Source of the DNA: Sinorhizobium sp.
GTDB lineage: Bacteria > Pseudomonadota > Alphaproteobacteria > Rhizobiales > Rhizobiaceae
Length of the DNA: 10,247 nt
Direction: 5' to 3'
Assembly: GCA_031178305.1 (NCBI GenBank)
Contig: JAPSJG010000100.1
Coordinates: 1-10,247 of the forward strand
The position numbers were made by a program, and so were the translations under genes. Of the stretch, positions 1-6,536 are shown in pieces (position 1 is the stretch's first letter; every line of letters starts with the position of its first letter). The notes under the pieces are model-generated. The model saw nothing but the letters and a program-made list of their open reading frames with translations. It was not told the origin of the DNA and did not search any database.

Positions 1-138
1 TCGCTGGACTTCAAGGCGACCGCCCTTGGCCGTCTCGTTCAGCGTGAGCATGATGGCATAGGGCAGCTGCTTCCGCTCGATATCAGTCAAGGATCGATTG
101 AACTGCTGGAGATCGACTTTGATCTGAACGTCGAACAT
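1..138 (-). CDS. Probable phage minor tail protein, N-terminal fragment
   Basis: An open frame starts with ATG at 138 and runs off the left edge after 46 codons. A Shine-Dalgarno GGAG sits about 8 nt upstream. The fragment begins MFDVQIKVDLQQFNRSL and continues through a 'PYAIMLTLNETAKG' stretch. That pattern (a short beta-strand start, then 'P-A-hydrophobic-LN-TA') resembles the N-terminus of lambda-type minor tail protein Z and related tail proteins. This family call is from memory of the pattern and rests on only 46 residues, so it is tentative. As the first gene after a 232-nt non-coding gap and a hairpin terminator, it would be the start of the late structural operon, read in the same direction as the early genes. 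A different structural protein is possible. Confidence 0.5.
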   Translation of the reverse strand, partial: MFDVQIKVDLQQFNRSLTDIERKQLPYAIMLTLNETAKGGRLEVQR

Positions 139-370
139 CAGAAGCTCCGAAACGGCCCGCCCGTAACCTTCAACGGAGAAAGGCGACCTCTCGGTCGCCC
201 ATCATCTAAACATAGCAGTAGCACTGGCCCTGAGTCGGTGCCTCCACCTGGAGGCTGTTTGGGCGTGGGGCTGGAGCATTGGTCCCTGAGGCTTCTTGCC
301 TGCTCTGCCCTAGTGCTTGGCTAGGGGATCGGAGGGTAACGTCTTCCGGCTCGTCCGTACAAAATGACTC
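139..370 (-). other. Non-coding leader between NusG-like gene and late operon
   Basis: This is the longest gap without a gene on the transcribed strand in an otherwise tightly packed minus-strand block. It holds three inverted repeats: the terminator-like hairpin at 182-199; a 7-bp stem GCCTCCA/TGGAGGC at 240-255 with a 2-nt centre; and CCCTAG/CTAGGG at 308-326 with a 7-nt loop. Only very short minus-strand open frames occur, for example about 24 codons from an ATG at 279, with no convincing ribosome binding site. I see no clear -35/-10 pair and no tRNA. By position it could hold the late promoter and an antitermination loading site, but that is inference. Confidence 0.45.
176..199 (-). terminator. 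Hairpin with short T-run between NusG-like gene and late gene
   Basis: On the minus strand a perfect 7-bp stem (GGCGACC/GGTCGCC, arms 182-188 and 193-199) is closed by a GAGA tetraloop of GNRA type and followed directly by TTTCT. This fits a weak rho-independent terminator about 40 nt before the start of the downstream tail-like gene. The U-tract is short and interrupted, so termination would be partial, as expected of a site meant to be overcome by an antiterminator. It could instead be a stabilising hairpin in the 5' leader of the late mRNA. Confidence 0.5.
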
Positions 371-1018
371 TCATAGCTTTCGGAGAAACGCAAGAGGCAT
401 GCTTTCGATATCGAATGGCCTGCCCTGTACGTCAATTCGCACGCTCGCCTTTGCCTGCCGGCACCACTTCACAGCCGTCACAACGCACCTGAAGCCGGCG
501 AACGGCCCAAACACGATGTCGGCCTGATCCCCATCACGAAACGACTTATCGGTTGCTACTCTGGGCGCCTCAACACCATCAGAGAGCCTTTTAAAAACAA
601 CTACATCCGCATCGTTGATGACATGGTATCCAGCCGGCCCACCGACGAAATCGAGTACGTCTTTCTGGTACCGCAGGCCATGAAACGCTTCCGGAGTTGG
701 CACCAGTCGCACCAACAGGTAGCTCGGAAAGAAGGGGCGCTCGCTTTCGATTTTCCGCCCGTGGCGCACTAGAACAACCCTTTCTCGCGGCATGAACGCC
801 TCGACATTCGCTGCCGTCAATGCGTTTTCCACATCAAATTCTTTGCCGCTCTTCACATGAAGGCAGTACCAACGGGCATTTTCGGGGTTCATTTCCGTCA
901 CTTTCATAGATGCTGCCTTCAAGTTCGCTGCTGTGATTCGCCGAATTCTGTCCGAGAGCCGCTCACGTCCTTGCAGCGCGATCGGGCTTCCGGAGAGTGT
1001 CCTACGCTGCATGATCAT
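371..1018 (-). CDS. NusG-family transcription elongation/antitermination protein
   Basis: The protein has the two NusG domains. An NGN domain starts at 'RWYCLHVKSGKE' (about residue 49), followed by 'MPRERVVLVRHGRK' and 'PFFPSYLLVRL'. A C-terminal KOW domain lies around residues 160-212, with 'GDQADIVFGPFAGF' as in cellular NusG. NusG and RfaH bind the RNA polymerase clamp and change pausing and termination. This is a phage-encoded paralogue in an operon with replication genes, not in the usual host secE-nusG-ribosomal protein setting. I chose ATG 1018 because AGGAG lies 7 nt upstream and it overlaps the previous gene by 17 nt. ATG 907 (178 aa, AAGG upstream) would remove an atypical 37-residue N-terminal extension and is a fair alternative. 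By position, just before the late genes, it may act as a Q-like antiterminator (inference). Family call very sure, role moderate. Confidence 0.9.
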   Translation of the reverse strand: MIMQRRTLSGSPIALQGRERLSDRIRRITAANLKAASMKVTEMNPENARWYCLHVKSGKEFDVENALTAANVEAFMPRERVVLVRHGRKIESERPFFPSYLLVRLVPTPEAFHGLRYQKDVLDFVGGPAGYHVINDADVVVFKRLSDGVEAPRVATDKSFRDGDQADIVFGPFAGFRCVVTAVKWCRQAKASVRIDVQGRPFDIESMPLAFLRKL

Positions 1019-2303
1019 TGCTCCGCTCCTGTCTCAGTGCCGCCCTTGCGGCGGTCTCGAAATGGTGAAGCCGCTCCGGTCCGCCCTTCGGGAAGTAGAC
1101 GACAGGCATCGAGCCGGGGTCAGGAACGAACGGCCAGCTGGCATCTTCGTGATACGACCGCCAGCTCTCGAAGAGATCGGAGCCGACAGGCACTGGCTCG
1201 CATAGATCAGCCAGCACCTCGAAGCGCGCCTCTGCGGCGCTCCGGTCGCGGTTTTTGGCCTGGAAGTGCAGTTCATTCACCCGAGGAAAGCCGCTTTCGA
1301 TCACGCGACGACGATGCTCCGCCTGGTCGAAGTCATGAGGAAAGATCAGCTCGCCACCATGACCGACAACGATCCCCTTACTGCCGACGTAAGAACGCGC
1401 CCGCGCCTCACTTGTCCGCATCAAGGTCTCGAAAGTCTGGCGAATGCGATCACGCACATCGAGCGGGACCTCAACAGGCTCGGACCCGTCGAGCAGCGCC
1501 AGCGCCCGAATTCCCGCCCAAACGGGGCCGAACGGTGCAACCGGGATCTTGGTGCTCGTCGCGTGCACCTTCCCGGCCAATGGCGAGACGTCGAGGAATT
1601 TCTTATCCCGAAGGTAGACGCCGAGCGCGACGTTCTTGACTTTCTGAGCCTTGCATTCGGCGAGGTAGGCGTCGCGCCGCTCCTCGGCCAACCGACGCTC
1701 TTCAGCCGTGAGCTTCTCAAACTGCTGCAGAGCCCAAGCGGTGGAGGAGGCGATCGCACCCGGCCACGGATTGTTCGCCGTTCCCATCTCGAGAGCCTTC
1801 ACCCGCTTGCCTAATTTCGCCGGATCGTCCTGATCCTTCAAATCGCCTTCGCGCGCACCCTCTCTCTCTGATGGTTCTATTGGTGGTTCTATTACGGTTT
1901 GGGTGTCACCGTGACACCCGTCGACGTCGTCTGTGTCACCCATAGGCGTCGCCGCTGTCACGGGTGACACTGTGTCATGGGTGACACCGTGACACCCGTC
2001 GGACGCCGTTTTCGGAGCCTTCAACCTTGCCAGCGCCGCCATGTTGAAATCGTAGCGGGTCGCCTCTCCTGGCTTGCTGCCGCCCTTCCTGACGACGACA
2101 AGCAACCCCTCTTCGACGAAATCGGCGAGTATGCGCTGCACCGAACGCTCGGAAAGCTCGGTCTCCTGGGCAAGACGGCCGACGGTCGGCCAGATGCCTT
2201 TGCCTTCGTCGTCGGCGAAGTCCGCTAGGCGCACGGCAAGCATCTTCCTGTTCGTCGAACCAAGGTGCGCTTTGAATAACTGTGACATGATGGCGATACT
2301 CAT
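1002..2303 (-). CDS. Winged-helix phage protein, probable replication initiator
   Basis: About residues 15-75 form a winged helix-turn-helix of the HTH_36 kind found in phage replication and regulatory proteins: 'WPTVGRLAQETELSERSVQ' then 'EEGLLVVVRKGG'. A low-complexity linker rich in GCHG, PVT and GDT follows (about 100-145), then a roughly 290-residue C-terminal part I do not recognise, including a charged helical stretch 'KLTAEERRLAEERRDAYL'. This layout (N-terminal DNA-binding domain, linker, C-terminal domain) is that of lambda O-type initiators. The linker DNA holds clustered GTGWCAC repeats that could be its binding sites. Start ATG 2303 overlaps the methyltransferase stop (ATGA) and has GGAGG 7 nt upstream. 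The frame is open upstream to 2339. No helicase loader or helicase follows. A transcription regulator is the alternative. Confidence 0.75.
   Translation of the reverse strand: MSIAIMSQLFKAHLGSTNRKMLAVRLADFADDEGKGIWPTVGRLAQETELSERSVQRILADFVEEGLLVVVRKGGSKPGEATRYDFNMAALARLKAPKTASDGCHGVTHDTVSPVTAATPMGDTDDVDGCHGDTQTVIEPPIEPSEREGAREGDLKDQDDPAKLGKRVKALEMGTANNPWPGAIASSTAWALQQFEKLTAEERRLAEERRDAYLAECKAQKVKNVALGVYLRDKKFLDVSPLAGKVHATSTKIPVAPFGPVWAGIRALALLDGSEPVEVPLDVRDRIRQTFETLMRTSEARARSYVGSKGIVVGHGGELIFPHDFDQAEHRRRVIESGFPRVNELHFQAKNRDRSAAEARFEVLADLCEPVPVGSDLFESWRSYHEDASWPFVPDPGSMPVVYFPKGGPERLHHFETAARAALRQERSNDHAA
1872..1893. repeat. AT-rich direct repeat next to the iteron cluster
   Basis: TGGTTCTATT occurs at 1872-1881 and again at 1884-1893, with a 12-bp period. 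The stretch 1870-1900 is clearly richer in A+T than the surrounding coding sequence and abuts the GTGWCAC cluster. On the coding strand it gives the peptide IEPPIEP. It could be the easily melted element of an origin, or simply a short peptide duplication. Confidence 0.4.
1903..1995. repeat. Cluster of GTGWCAC repeats, candidate origin iterons
   Basis: Eight copies of GTGWCAC or a one-mismatch variant begin at 1903, 1911, 1933, 1955, 1964, 1972, 1981 and 1989; those at 1955 and 1972 carry the mismatch. Steps are 8, 22, 22, 9, 8, 9 and 8 bp. Most copies extend to GGGTGWCAC or its complement. The pair at 1901-1919 forms a perfect palindrome, GGGTGTCAC-C-GTGACACCC. They lie within the linker-coding part of the probable initiator gene, in both orientations. 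This arrangement matches replication-origin iterons inside an initiator gene, as in lambda O. The origin role is inferred. Confidence 0.65.
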
Positions 2304-4159
2304 TCCGCCGCCTCCGCGAATTCGCGCCGGACATTGCATTCAGCCAATAGCCTGACCATCCGCGGCGGCACGCTGTTGCCGACGAGGTGATACTTCTCGG
2401 TCTTGGTGAGACGACGCTCTTTGCCGTCGACCGTGATCGTGTCAGGCAGTGCACCGGGCCGAAACCCGTGCGCAGCAGCACCTTCTTCGGGCTCCAGCAT
2501 GCGCATGCCGATATCGGTGATAACGTAGGTTTCGCCGGCCACCCTCACCGTTACCAGCCCGTGCCGCGCCTTGCCGGTCACGGCGCCGAGCGGACCGGCG
2601 AGCGATTGGTCCTGTCCGCCCGTGCCGTAATAGTGCTGGAGAAACCCAAGGATAAGGCCGGCATGGTTTCCTCCGGCGTTGACTGTCGCCAGCGGCTCCA
2701 GCGCGTCGCGGCCACGTTTGTCTGTGCCACGCAGGTTGAGCATGGAGGCTGCAACGACGCCTTGTGTGGAGCCGCGACCGACGATGGTCGACAGAGGCTC
2801 GTCGGCTTTTCGCCCAGGCTCACCTGTATTGTGCTGCGCCAGGAAGGCCGCAGTGATGCCGACCTGCGGCGACGTGGTGACCGATGCAAGCGGCTCATCA
2901 GCACCGCGACCCTTGCGCGAGACCTTTCTGCCGTCGTCGCGCGGATCGCTGTTATGCTGTGCAAGGAAGGCGGAGACCAAAGCCGTCTTACCCTTGCTCT
3001 CAAAGGTCGGCGCCGATTCCTCTACATCCGCGCCCGTACTGCTACCGAACTGCCGCTGGAGGTGAGCAGCGACGAGTGCGTGGCGCGGCTCCGTCACGAA
3101 TGTCTGTAACGGCTCCTCTACATCACCGCCGCGCCGAATCCCCTGCTCTCCGCCGTAGTAGGCCTGCACGGTCGTCGCCACCACCGTCAGTTCCCCCCTG
3201 TGCGCCGTCGTCAGTGTCCGCAACGGCTCTTCGACGCCATGCACCCGATCGCCGCCTGAATGCGTGATCGGCACGATGAATGGCTTCGCGGCATCGACGA
3301 CATAGCGCATGACGCCGCGCGCCGTGCGCCGCATGGTCGCGTCGGCCAGCGCCTTCTTCCGGCCGAAGATCGATTTCACGGGCATCGACCAATCGATGAT
3401 CGTATGCGCGCCGACCCATGGTTTAAGCCCGAGCGACTTTGCCAGATGGCGCGGCGCGTGGGTGCGCACCGGCCATTCGATCGGCCGACCATCGGCCTGC
3501 GCAATCCCGAAAAAGCGCTTGCGAATGGTCGGAATGCCGTAATCGGCACAAACCAGCACGCGCCCTTCGAAACTGTAGCCGAGGCTATGCATGTGCTTCA
3601 GCCAGGCGCGCCAGATCTGGCCGCGCTTCTTTGGATCGGGGATCAGCCACTGCTCGCGCACCGACACGCGCTCGCCCTCGGCTGCAACTGTCCCGTCGAG
3701 CTTCATGACGCGGCCTGTCGCCGGATCGCGCTTGGCGATCAGCGGCCCCCAGGTCTGGATCTCCGGCACATTCTCCAGCGTAATCGTCTCGGGTCGCACC
3801 TGCCCCGCCCAGCGGCAGACCACCCAGGCGAGCGAGCGCCGCCGCTTGGAGACCGGCTTGCCGCCCTTTGCGACGGAGAAATGCGTGCAGTCGGGAGAAG
3901 CATGCAGCACACGCACGCCGCGCCGCTGCGTCGCCTGTTTCGGGCAGACCTCGAACACGTCGCAACGCTCGTGCCGGGTGTGCGGGTGGCGCTTCTGGTG
4001 AACGGCGATCGCGACGGGATCATGATTGATGGCGAGATGGACGTGAAACCCTGCCTCCTCCAGCCCGTCGCACCCGCCGCCCATGCCGGCAAAGAGTACG
4101 ATCGTCATCCGGTTGTCGAGCCCGAAGGATGGATTGATGCTGTAGTTCGTCGGTCTCAC
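2300..4159 (-). CDS. DNA (cytosine-5-)-methyltransferase
   Basis: This 619-aa enzyme would transfer a methyl group from AdoMet to C5 of cytosine. Motif I is 'LFAGMGGG' (22-29). Motif IV is 'SPDCTHFS' (88-95) with catalytic Cys91; the usual Pro-Cys is Asp-Cys here. Motif VI is 'ENV' (129-131), motif VIII 'IRKRFFGIA' (212-220), and motif X 'VGNSVPP' (593-599). Between VIII and X, where target recognition sits, residues about 306-540 contain seven degenerate repeats around '(D/E)EPLxTVT...GLV', with 'AFLAQHN' in two of them. The start is GTG 4159, overlapping the previous stop as GTGA with AGGAAGGGGG upstream; ATG 4108 is a weaker alternative. It is longer than typical bacterial enzymes (about 330-430 aa) because of the repeats. 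No restriction partner is adjacent, so it is probably an orphan phage methylase for restriction evasion or gene control. Confidence 0.93.
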   Translation of the reverse strand: MRPTNYSINPSFGLDNRMTIVLFAGMGGGCDGLEEAGFHVHLAINHDPVAIAVHQKRHPHTRHERCDVFEVCPKQATQRRGVRVLHASPDCTHFSVAKGGKPVSKRRRSLAWVVCRWAGQVRPETITLENVPEIQTWGPLIAKRDPATGRVMKLDGTVAAEGERVSVREQWLIPDPKKRGQIWRAWLKHMHSLGYSFEGRVLVCADYGIPTIRKRFFGIAQADGRPIEWPVRTHAPRHLAKSLGLKPWVGAHTIIDWSMPVKSIFGRKKALADATMRRTARGVMRYVVDAAKPFIVPITHSGGDRVHGVEEPLRTLTTAHRGELTVVATTVQAYYGGEQGIRRGGDVEEPLQTFVTEPRHALVAAHLQRQFGSSTGADVEESAPTFESKGKTALVSAFLAQHNSDPRDDGRKVSRKGRGADEPLASVTTSPQVGITAAFLAQHNTGEPGRKADEPLSTIVGRGSTQGVVAASMLNLRGTDKRGRDALEPLATVNAGGNHAGLILGFLQHYYGTGGQDQSLAGPLGAVTGKARHGLVTVRVAGETYVITDIGMRMLEPEEGAAAHGFRPGALPDTITVDGKERRLTKTEKYHLVGNSVPPRMVRLLAECNVRREFAEAAE

Positions 4160-4359
4160 AAATGCCCCCTTCCTACATGCCGCGCCGCCTGCAGCGTCCG
4201 GCAGACAGCGTCCTCGCCAACGCCGAGAACGGCGGCGAGGTCCAACGTGTCGAAATGACCTGATTTCCAGAGGATGACGGCGGCCAGTGCCTGCAGCTCA
4301 TCCAGCTTGCCGCTCATGGCGGCCGAGCGCGACCGCCCCTGGTCAGCCAGCTGCAGCAT
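4156..4359 (-). CDS. Small protein with HTH-like motif
   Basis: This 67-aa protein is not assigned to a family. Its C-terminal half, 'DTLDLAAVLGVGEDAVCRTL', reads as a helix-turn-helix: a helix with Ala-Ala, a Leu-Gly-Val turn, then a second helix. The same motif appears in the 50-aa protein at 7342-7494. ATG 4359 is chosen because AAGGAGG sits 5-6 nt upstream; the frame extends to 4389 without a comparable site. It overlaps the preceding gene by 17 nt and the methyltransferase start by 4 nt, so it is translated as part of the operon. It may be a small DNA-binding accessory protein, but function is unknown. Confidence 0.7.
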   Translation of the reverse strand: MLQLADQGRSRSAAMSGKLDELQALAAVILWKSGHFDTLDLAAVLGVGEDAVCRTLQAARHVGRGHL

Positions 4360-4657
4360 GCTTCCCTCCTTCCGCGCCCCCGCGCGCAATGATCTGAACT
4401 CCGATGCGGGCGTGTTCCCGCGTCATGCGGATTGTGCTTGGCGCAAGCCCATCACGGCCGCGCGTCACCGAAAGCGCCGAGATCTCGGCTGCGAAGTAGG
4501 CAAGGCCCTCGTGAAAATTGGCAGCCGAGAGCAGCCGGTGGATGGTCACCTGGTCGCGAATGATCACCGCGAGCGGCACTTCGAGCAGCCACCGCGCGCG
4601 CGCGTTATGGTCCGGCGCATCGGCGAGCTCCTCGATGATAGGAAGCATGGAGGTCAC
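4343..4657 (-). CDS. Hypothetical protein
   Basis: This 104-aa protein is not recognised. It is predicted mainly helical, with a hydrophobic stretch 'ARWLLEVPLAVIIRD' and a later 'FHEGLAYFAAEISAL'. No signal peptide, metal site or known catalytic motif is seen. The start is GTG 4657, overlapping the preceding stop as GTGA, with GGGGAGG about 7 nt upstream. ATG 4648 is possible but lacks its own ribosome binding site. It lies between the adenine methyltransferase fusion and the small HTH protein, all in one overlapping run, so it is an early operon member of unknown job. Confidence 0.7.
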   Translation of the reverse strand: MTSMLPIIEELADAPDHNARARWLLEVPLAVIIRDQVTIHRLLSAANFHEGLAYFAAEISALSVTRGRDGLAPSTIRMTREHARIGVQIIARGGAEGGKHAAAG

Positions 4658-6180
4658 TCAGCCGCCTCCCCTGTCGCCGCCTCGAACCCCCACGCCGTCC
4701 AGCCCGGGCGCGGGCTGCGGCAGAACATTTCCAGCCGTGGCATGGCGGGATAGAGCCGCTCGATCTGCTCGGCGAAGTAGTCGGGCTTGGCGCTGTGCCT
4801 GCCCTTCCGCTCGCGATAGACCGTCTCCGGCTGCGAGCCGGGTAGTGGCGAAACCGGGTCGCCGCGCCTGCCGATCAGCAGCAGCTCGTGCCGGTCGCGG
4901 CCCCAATAGCCGGTTCCGGCCACTTCCTTGTCCCAGATCCAGTGGTGCACATAGGTGAAGCCCCATGCGGCCATGACGCGGAAAGCGTCCGGCAGCATCG
5001 GGTTCGTCGCCCAGAGAAAGAGGACGGAATCGGGCTTGGCCGGTGCGCCGATCTCGTCGAAGAGCGCGCAGATCGCCTCCGTCGGCATGGTCGGATAGTG
5101 GTTCTCGGCGCTCTTCTCGCGCCCCGTCACTTCCGAGCGCACGCCGAACTGCCACGGCGGATCGGCATAGATGACCGGGAACTTCTGCCCGACCTTGCCC
5201 GCCGTGGATTCGCCGGCCTCGGCGACATGCGCCATATGCGTCAACCGCACGGCATGACGGATCTCCTGCCGCTTCTGGCGAATTTCCTTGGCGCGCTGGA
5301 TGATCCCCTTTTCCTCGAGACGCAGCGCCTCTTCCTGCGCCGCCCGCTCCAGGTGGCTCAGAGCCTCGCCGGCATGGACGGAGATCCGCCCGTCGCGAAT
5401 GGCATCGGAAAGAGCCTCGATACCGTGGTCGCGCACCCGCTTTGCGGCCTTGACCGCGCGCTCGGAAATCGAAAGCCGGCGGCCTGCCTCGCGGGCGTGC
5501 AAATTTGCATCCCCGGAAGTGTTCTGATTGATGCCGCGTTCCCAGTCGACGATCCGCGCCGCTACCATGGCGCGCTGGCTTTCCGTCAGGTGCCGGCGAT
5601 GCAGGTTGAGCGAGAGCACGAAGCCGAGCGGGTCCTTGCCCTCGTACTCCTTCGTCCAGGCGTCGATCCCGACCAGATGGCAAGCCGCCTCTCGGTTCCG
5701 ACCGTCAAGGATCTTGCCATCGAGCAGCCAGACCGGCTCCTGCTGCCCGTTCGCCTCTATATCGCCGGCGAGGCGGCGCAGCTCGTCGTCGGGCAACATG
5801 GGGAAAAGCGCGGCGAGCGGATGATGAGGCAGGCGCGTCAGCGGCGGCAGGTCAGCAGTCGGCGAAGGCTCGATCTCGGCCGGCGCAGGGAGGCGATCGG
5901 CGCCCTCCTCGGGTGTAACCCGAGAATCCGGCGCGCCGGGTCCGCCTTCGCCCCCCTGCCCGATTTCCGCCGGCGTCACGCCGGCAAGCTCGCAGAGCTT
6001 CGCCGTCGGATACCAGACCGCGCCATCTTTCCTATCGCGAGAGAGGAGCTGACGGCTGTTCAGATTCCGGCAAACGGCAGTCTCGGACTCTTTCAGTGCC
6101 CGATAGATGCCTTCCCGCAACACTGCGTCGACGATCTCGCGGGCCTTCGGTCCAAGCTTCGGAAGTGCCGCGCCGCTCAT
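4654..6180 (-). CDS. ParB-like / MT-A70 adenine methyltransferase fusion
   Basis: Residues 1-70 form an N-terminal region I do not recognise. A ParB/Srx-fold domain follows at about 118-200, with the box 'GQQEPVWLLDGKILDGRNRE' (145-164). A helical region at about 225-310 resembles the ParB DNA-binding middle part ('AREAGRRLSISERAVKAAKR'). The C-terminal domain (about 332-500) is an MT-A70-type N6-adenine methyltransferase with the catalytic DPPW at 340-343 ('VIYADPPWQFG'), 'LFLWATNPMLPDA' and 'HELLLIGRRG'. It would methylate adenine in DNA, with the ParB-like part probably giving sequence specificity or DNA clamping. ATG 6180 overlaps the upstream stop as ATGA, with GGAGAAGG upstream. ParB-MT-A70 fusions are known in phages of this host group. 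No restriction enzyme is nearby. Confidence 0.9.
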   Translation of the reverse strand: MSGAALPKLGPKAREIVDAVLREGIYRALKESETAVCRNLNSRQLLSRDRKDGAVWYPTAKLCELAGVTPAEIGQGGEGGPGAPDSRVTPEEGADRLPAPAEIEPSPTADLPPLTRLPHHPLAALFPMLPDDELRRLAGDIEANGQQEPVWLLDGKILDGRNREAACHLVGIDAWTKEYEGKDPLGFVLSLNLHRRHLTESQRAMVAARIVDWERGINQNTSGDANLHAREAGRRLSISERAVKAAKRVRDHGIEALSDAIRDGRISVHAGEALSHLERAAQEEALRLEEKGIIQRAKEIRQKRQEIRHAVRLTHMAHVAEAGESTAGKVGQKFPVIYADPPWQFGVRSEVTGREKSAENHYPTMPTEAICALFDEIGAPAKPDSVLFLWATNPMLPDAFRVMAAWGFTYVHHWIWDKEVAGTGYWGRDRHELLLIGRRGDPVSPLPGSQPETVYRERKGRHSAKPDYFAEQIERLYPAMPRLEMFCRSPRPGWTAWGFEAATGEAAE

Positions 6181-6536
6181 GCCGCCTTCTCCGCACAGAA
6201 CTCGTGCCGGTTCAGCAGCCGGTACCCCTGCCCCCAGACGGTCTCGATCGTGACGCCGAAACGCGCGAGCTTCTTCCGCATCTTGCAGACGAAGACATCG
6301 ACGATCTTGGCCTCCGGCTCCACGTCGGCCCGGTCGCTGTAGAGCGCGAGCATCACGGATTGCTTGGTGGCCATGTCACGGGTGGCGAGATGGGCGAAGA
6401 CGCGGGCCTCGCTACTCGTGAGCCCGAATTCGATAGGGACGGGCACGGTGGTCGGCGTCAGTAACTCTTCGAGTTGGCGCACCCGCTCACGGAGAATGGC
6501 GATCTCGCGCTGGAGGTCGAGAACGATCCTGTCCAT
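6177..6536 (-). CDS. CtrA-like winged-helix DNA-binding protein lacking a receiver
   Basis: Residues about 34-110 are an OmpR/PhoB-type winged helix. 'EPEAKIVDVFVCKMRKKL' (73-90) and 'IETVWGQGYRL' (97-107) are strikingly close to the C-terminus of alphaproteobacterial CtrA, which has 'EPELKIIDVFICKLRKKL' and 'ETVWGRGY' as I recall it. The phospho-receiver domain of CtrA is absent. Residues 1-27 are instead a heptad-like coiled coil ('LQREIAILRERVRQLEELL'). A dimer that binds CtrA-type sites without phosphorylation is a natural reading, but is inference. ATG 6536 overlaps the preceding stop as TGATG and has GGAAGG 7 nt upstream; the frame is open to 6587. It may regulate phage genes or interfere with the host cell-cycle programme. 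Confidence 0.88.
   Translation of the reverse strand: MDRIVLDLQREIAILRERVRQLEELLTPTTVPVPIEFGLTSSEARVFAHLATRDMATKQSVMLALYSDRADVEPEAKIVDVFVCKMRKKLARFGVTIETVWGQGYRLLNRHEFCAEKAA

Noticed and set aside
228..245. GAGTCGGTGC, resembling the end of a Cas9 guide RNA scaffold, as a hint of a CRISPR element
   Set aside because: It is an isolated 10-base match with no partner stem, no repeats and no cas genes in the window.
279..527. An 82-codon + strand frame over the end of the NusG gene
   Set aside because: It has no ribosome binding site, an unlikely composition, and overlaps a well-supported gene.
2303..2339. Upstream extension of the replication-type protein by 12 residues
   Set aside because: The ATG at 2303 has a much better ribosome binding site and the same stop-start overlap used throughout the operon; the extension is glycine-rich and lies within the methyltransferase 3' end.
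3260..4258. A 332-codon + strand frame
   Set aside because: It is antisense to the cytosine methyltransferase, which has its motifs in the proper order; no domain is seen in the + frame.
4888..6342. A 484-codon open frame on the + strand
   Set aside because: It lies opposite the ParB-MT-A70 gene, which has clear domains and catalytic DPPW. The + strand product has no recognisable domain and is a typical antisense shadow in high-GC DNA.
6376..6386. A single TGTCACGGGTG-like sequence similar to the iteron motif
   Set aside because: It is a lone partial match inside the CtrA-like gene without neighbours, so it is probably chance.
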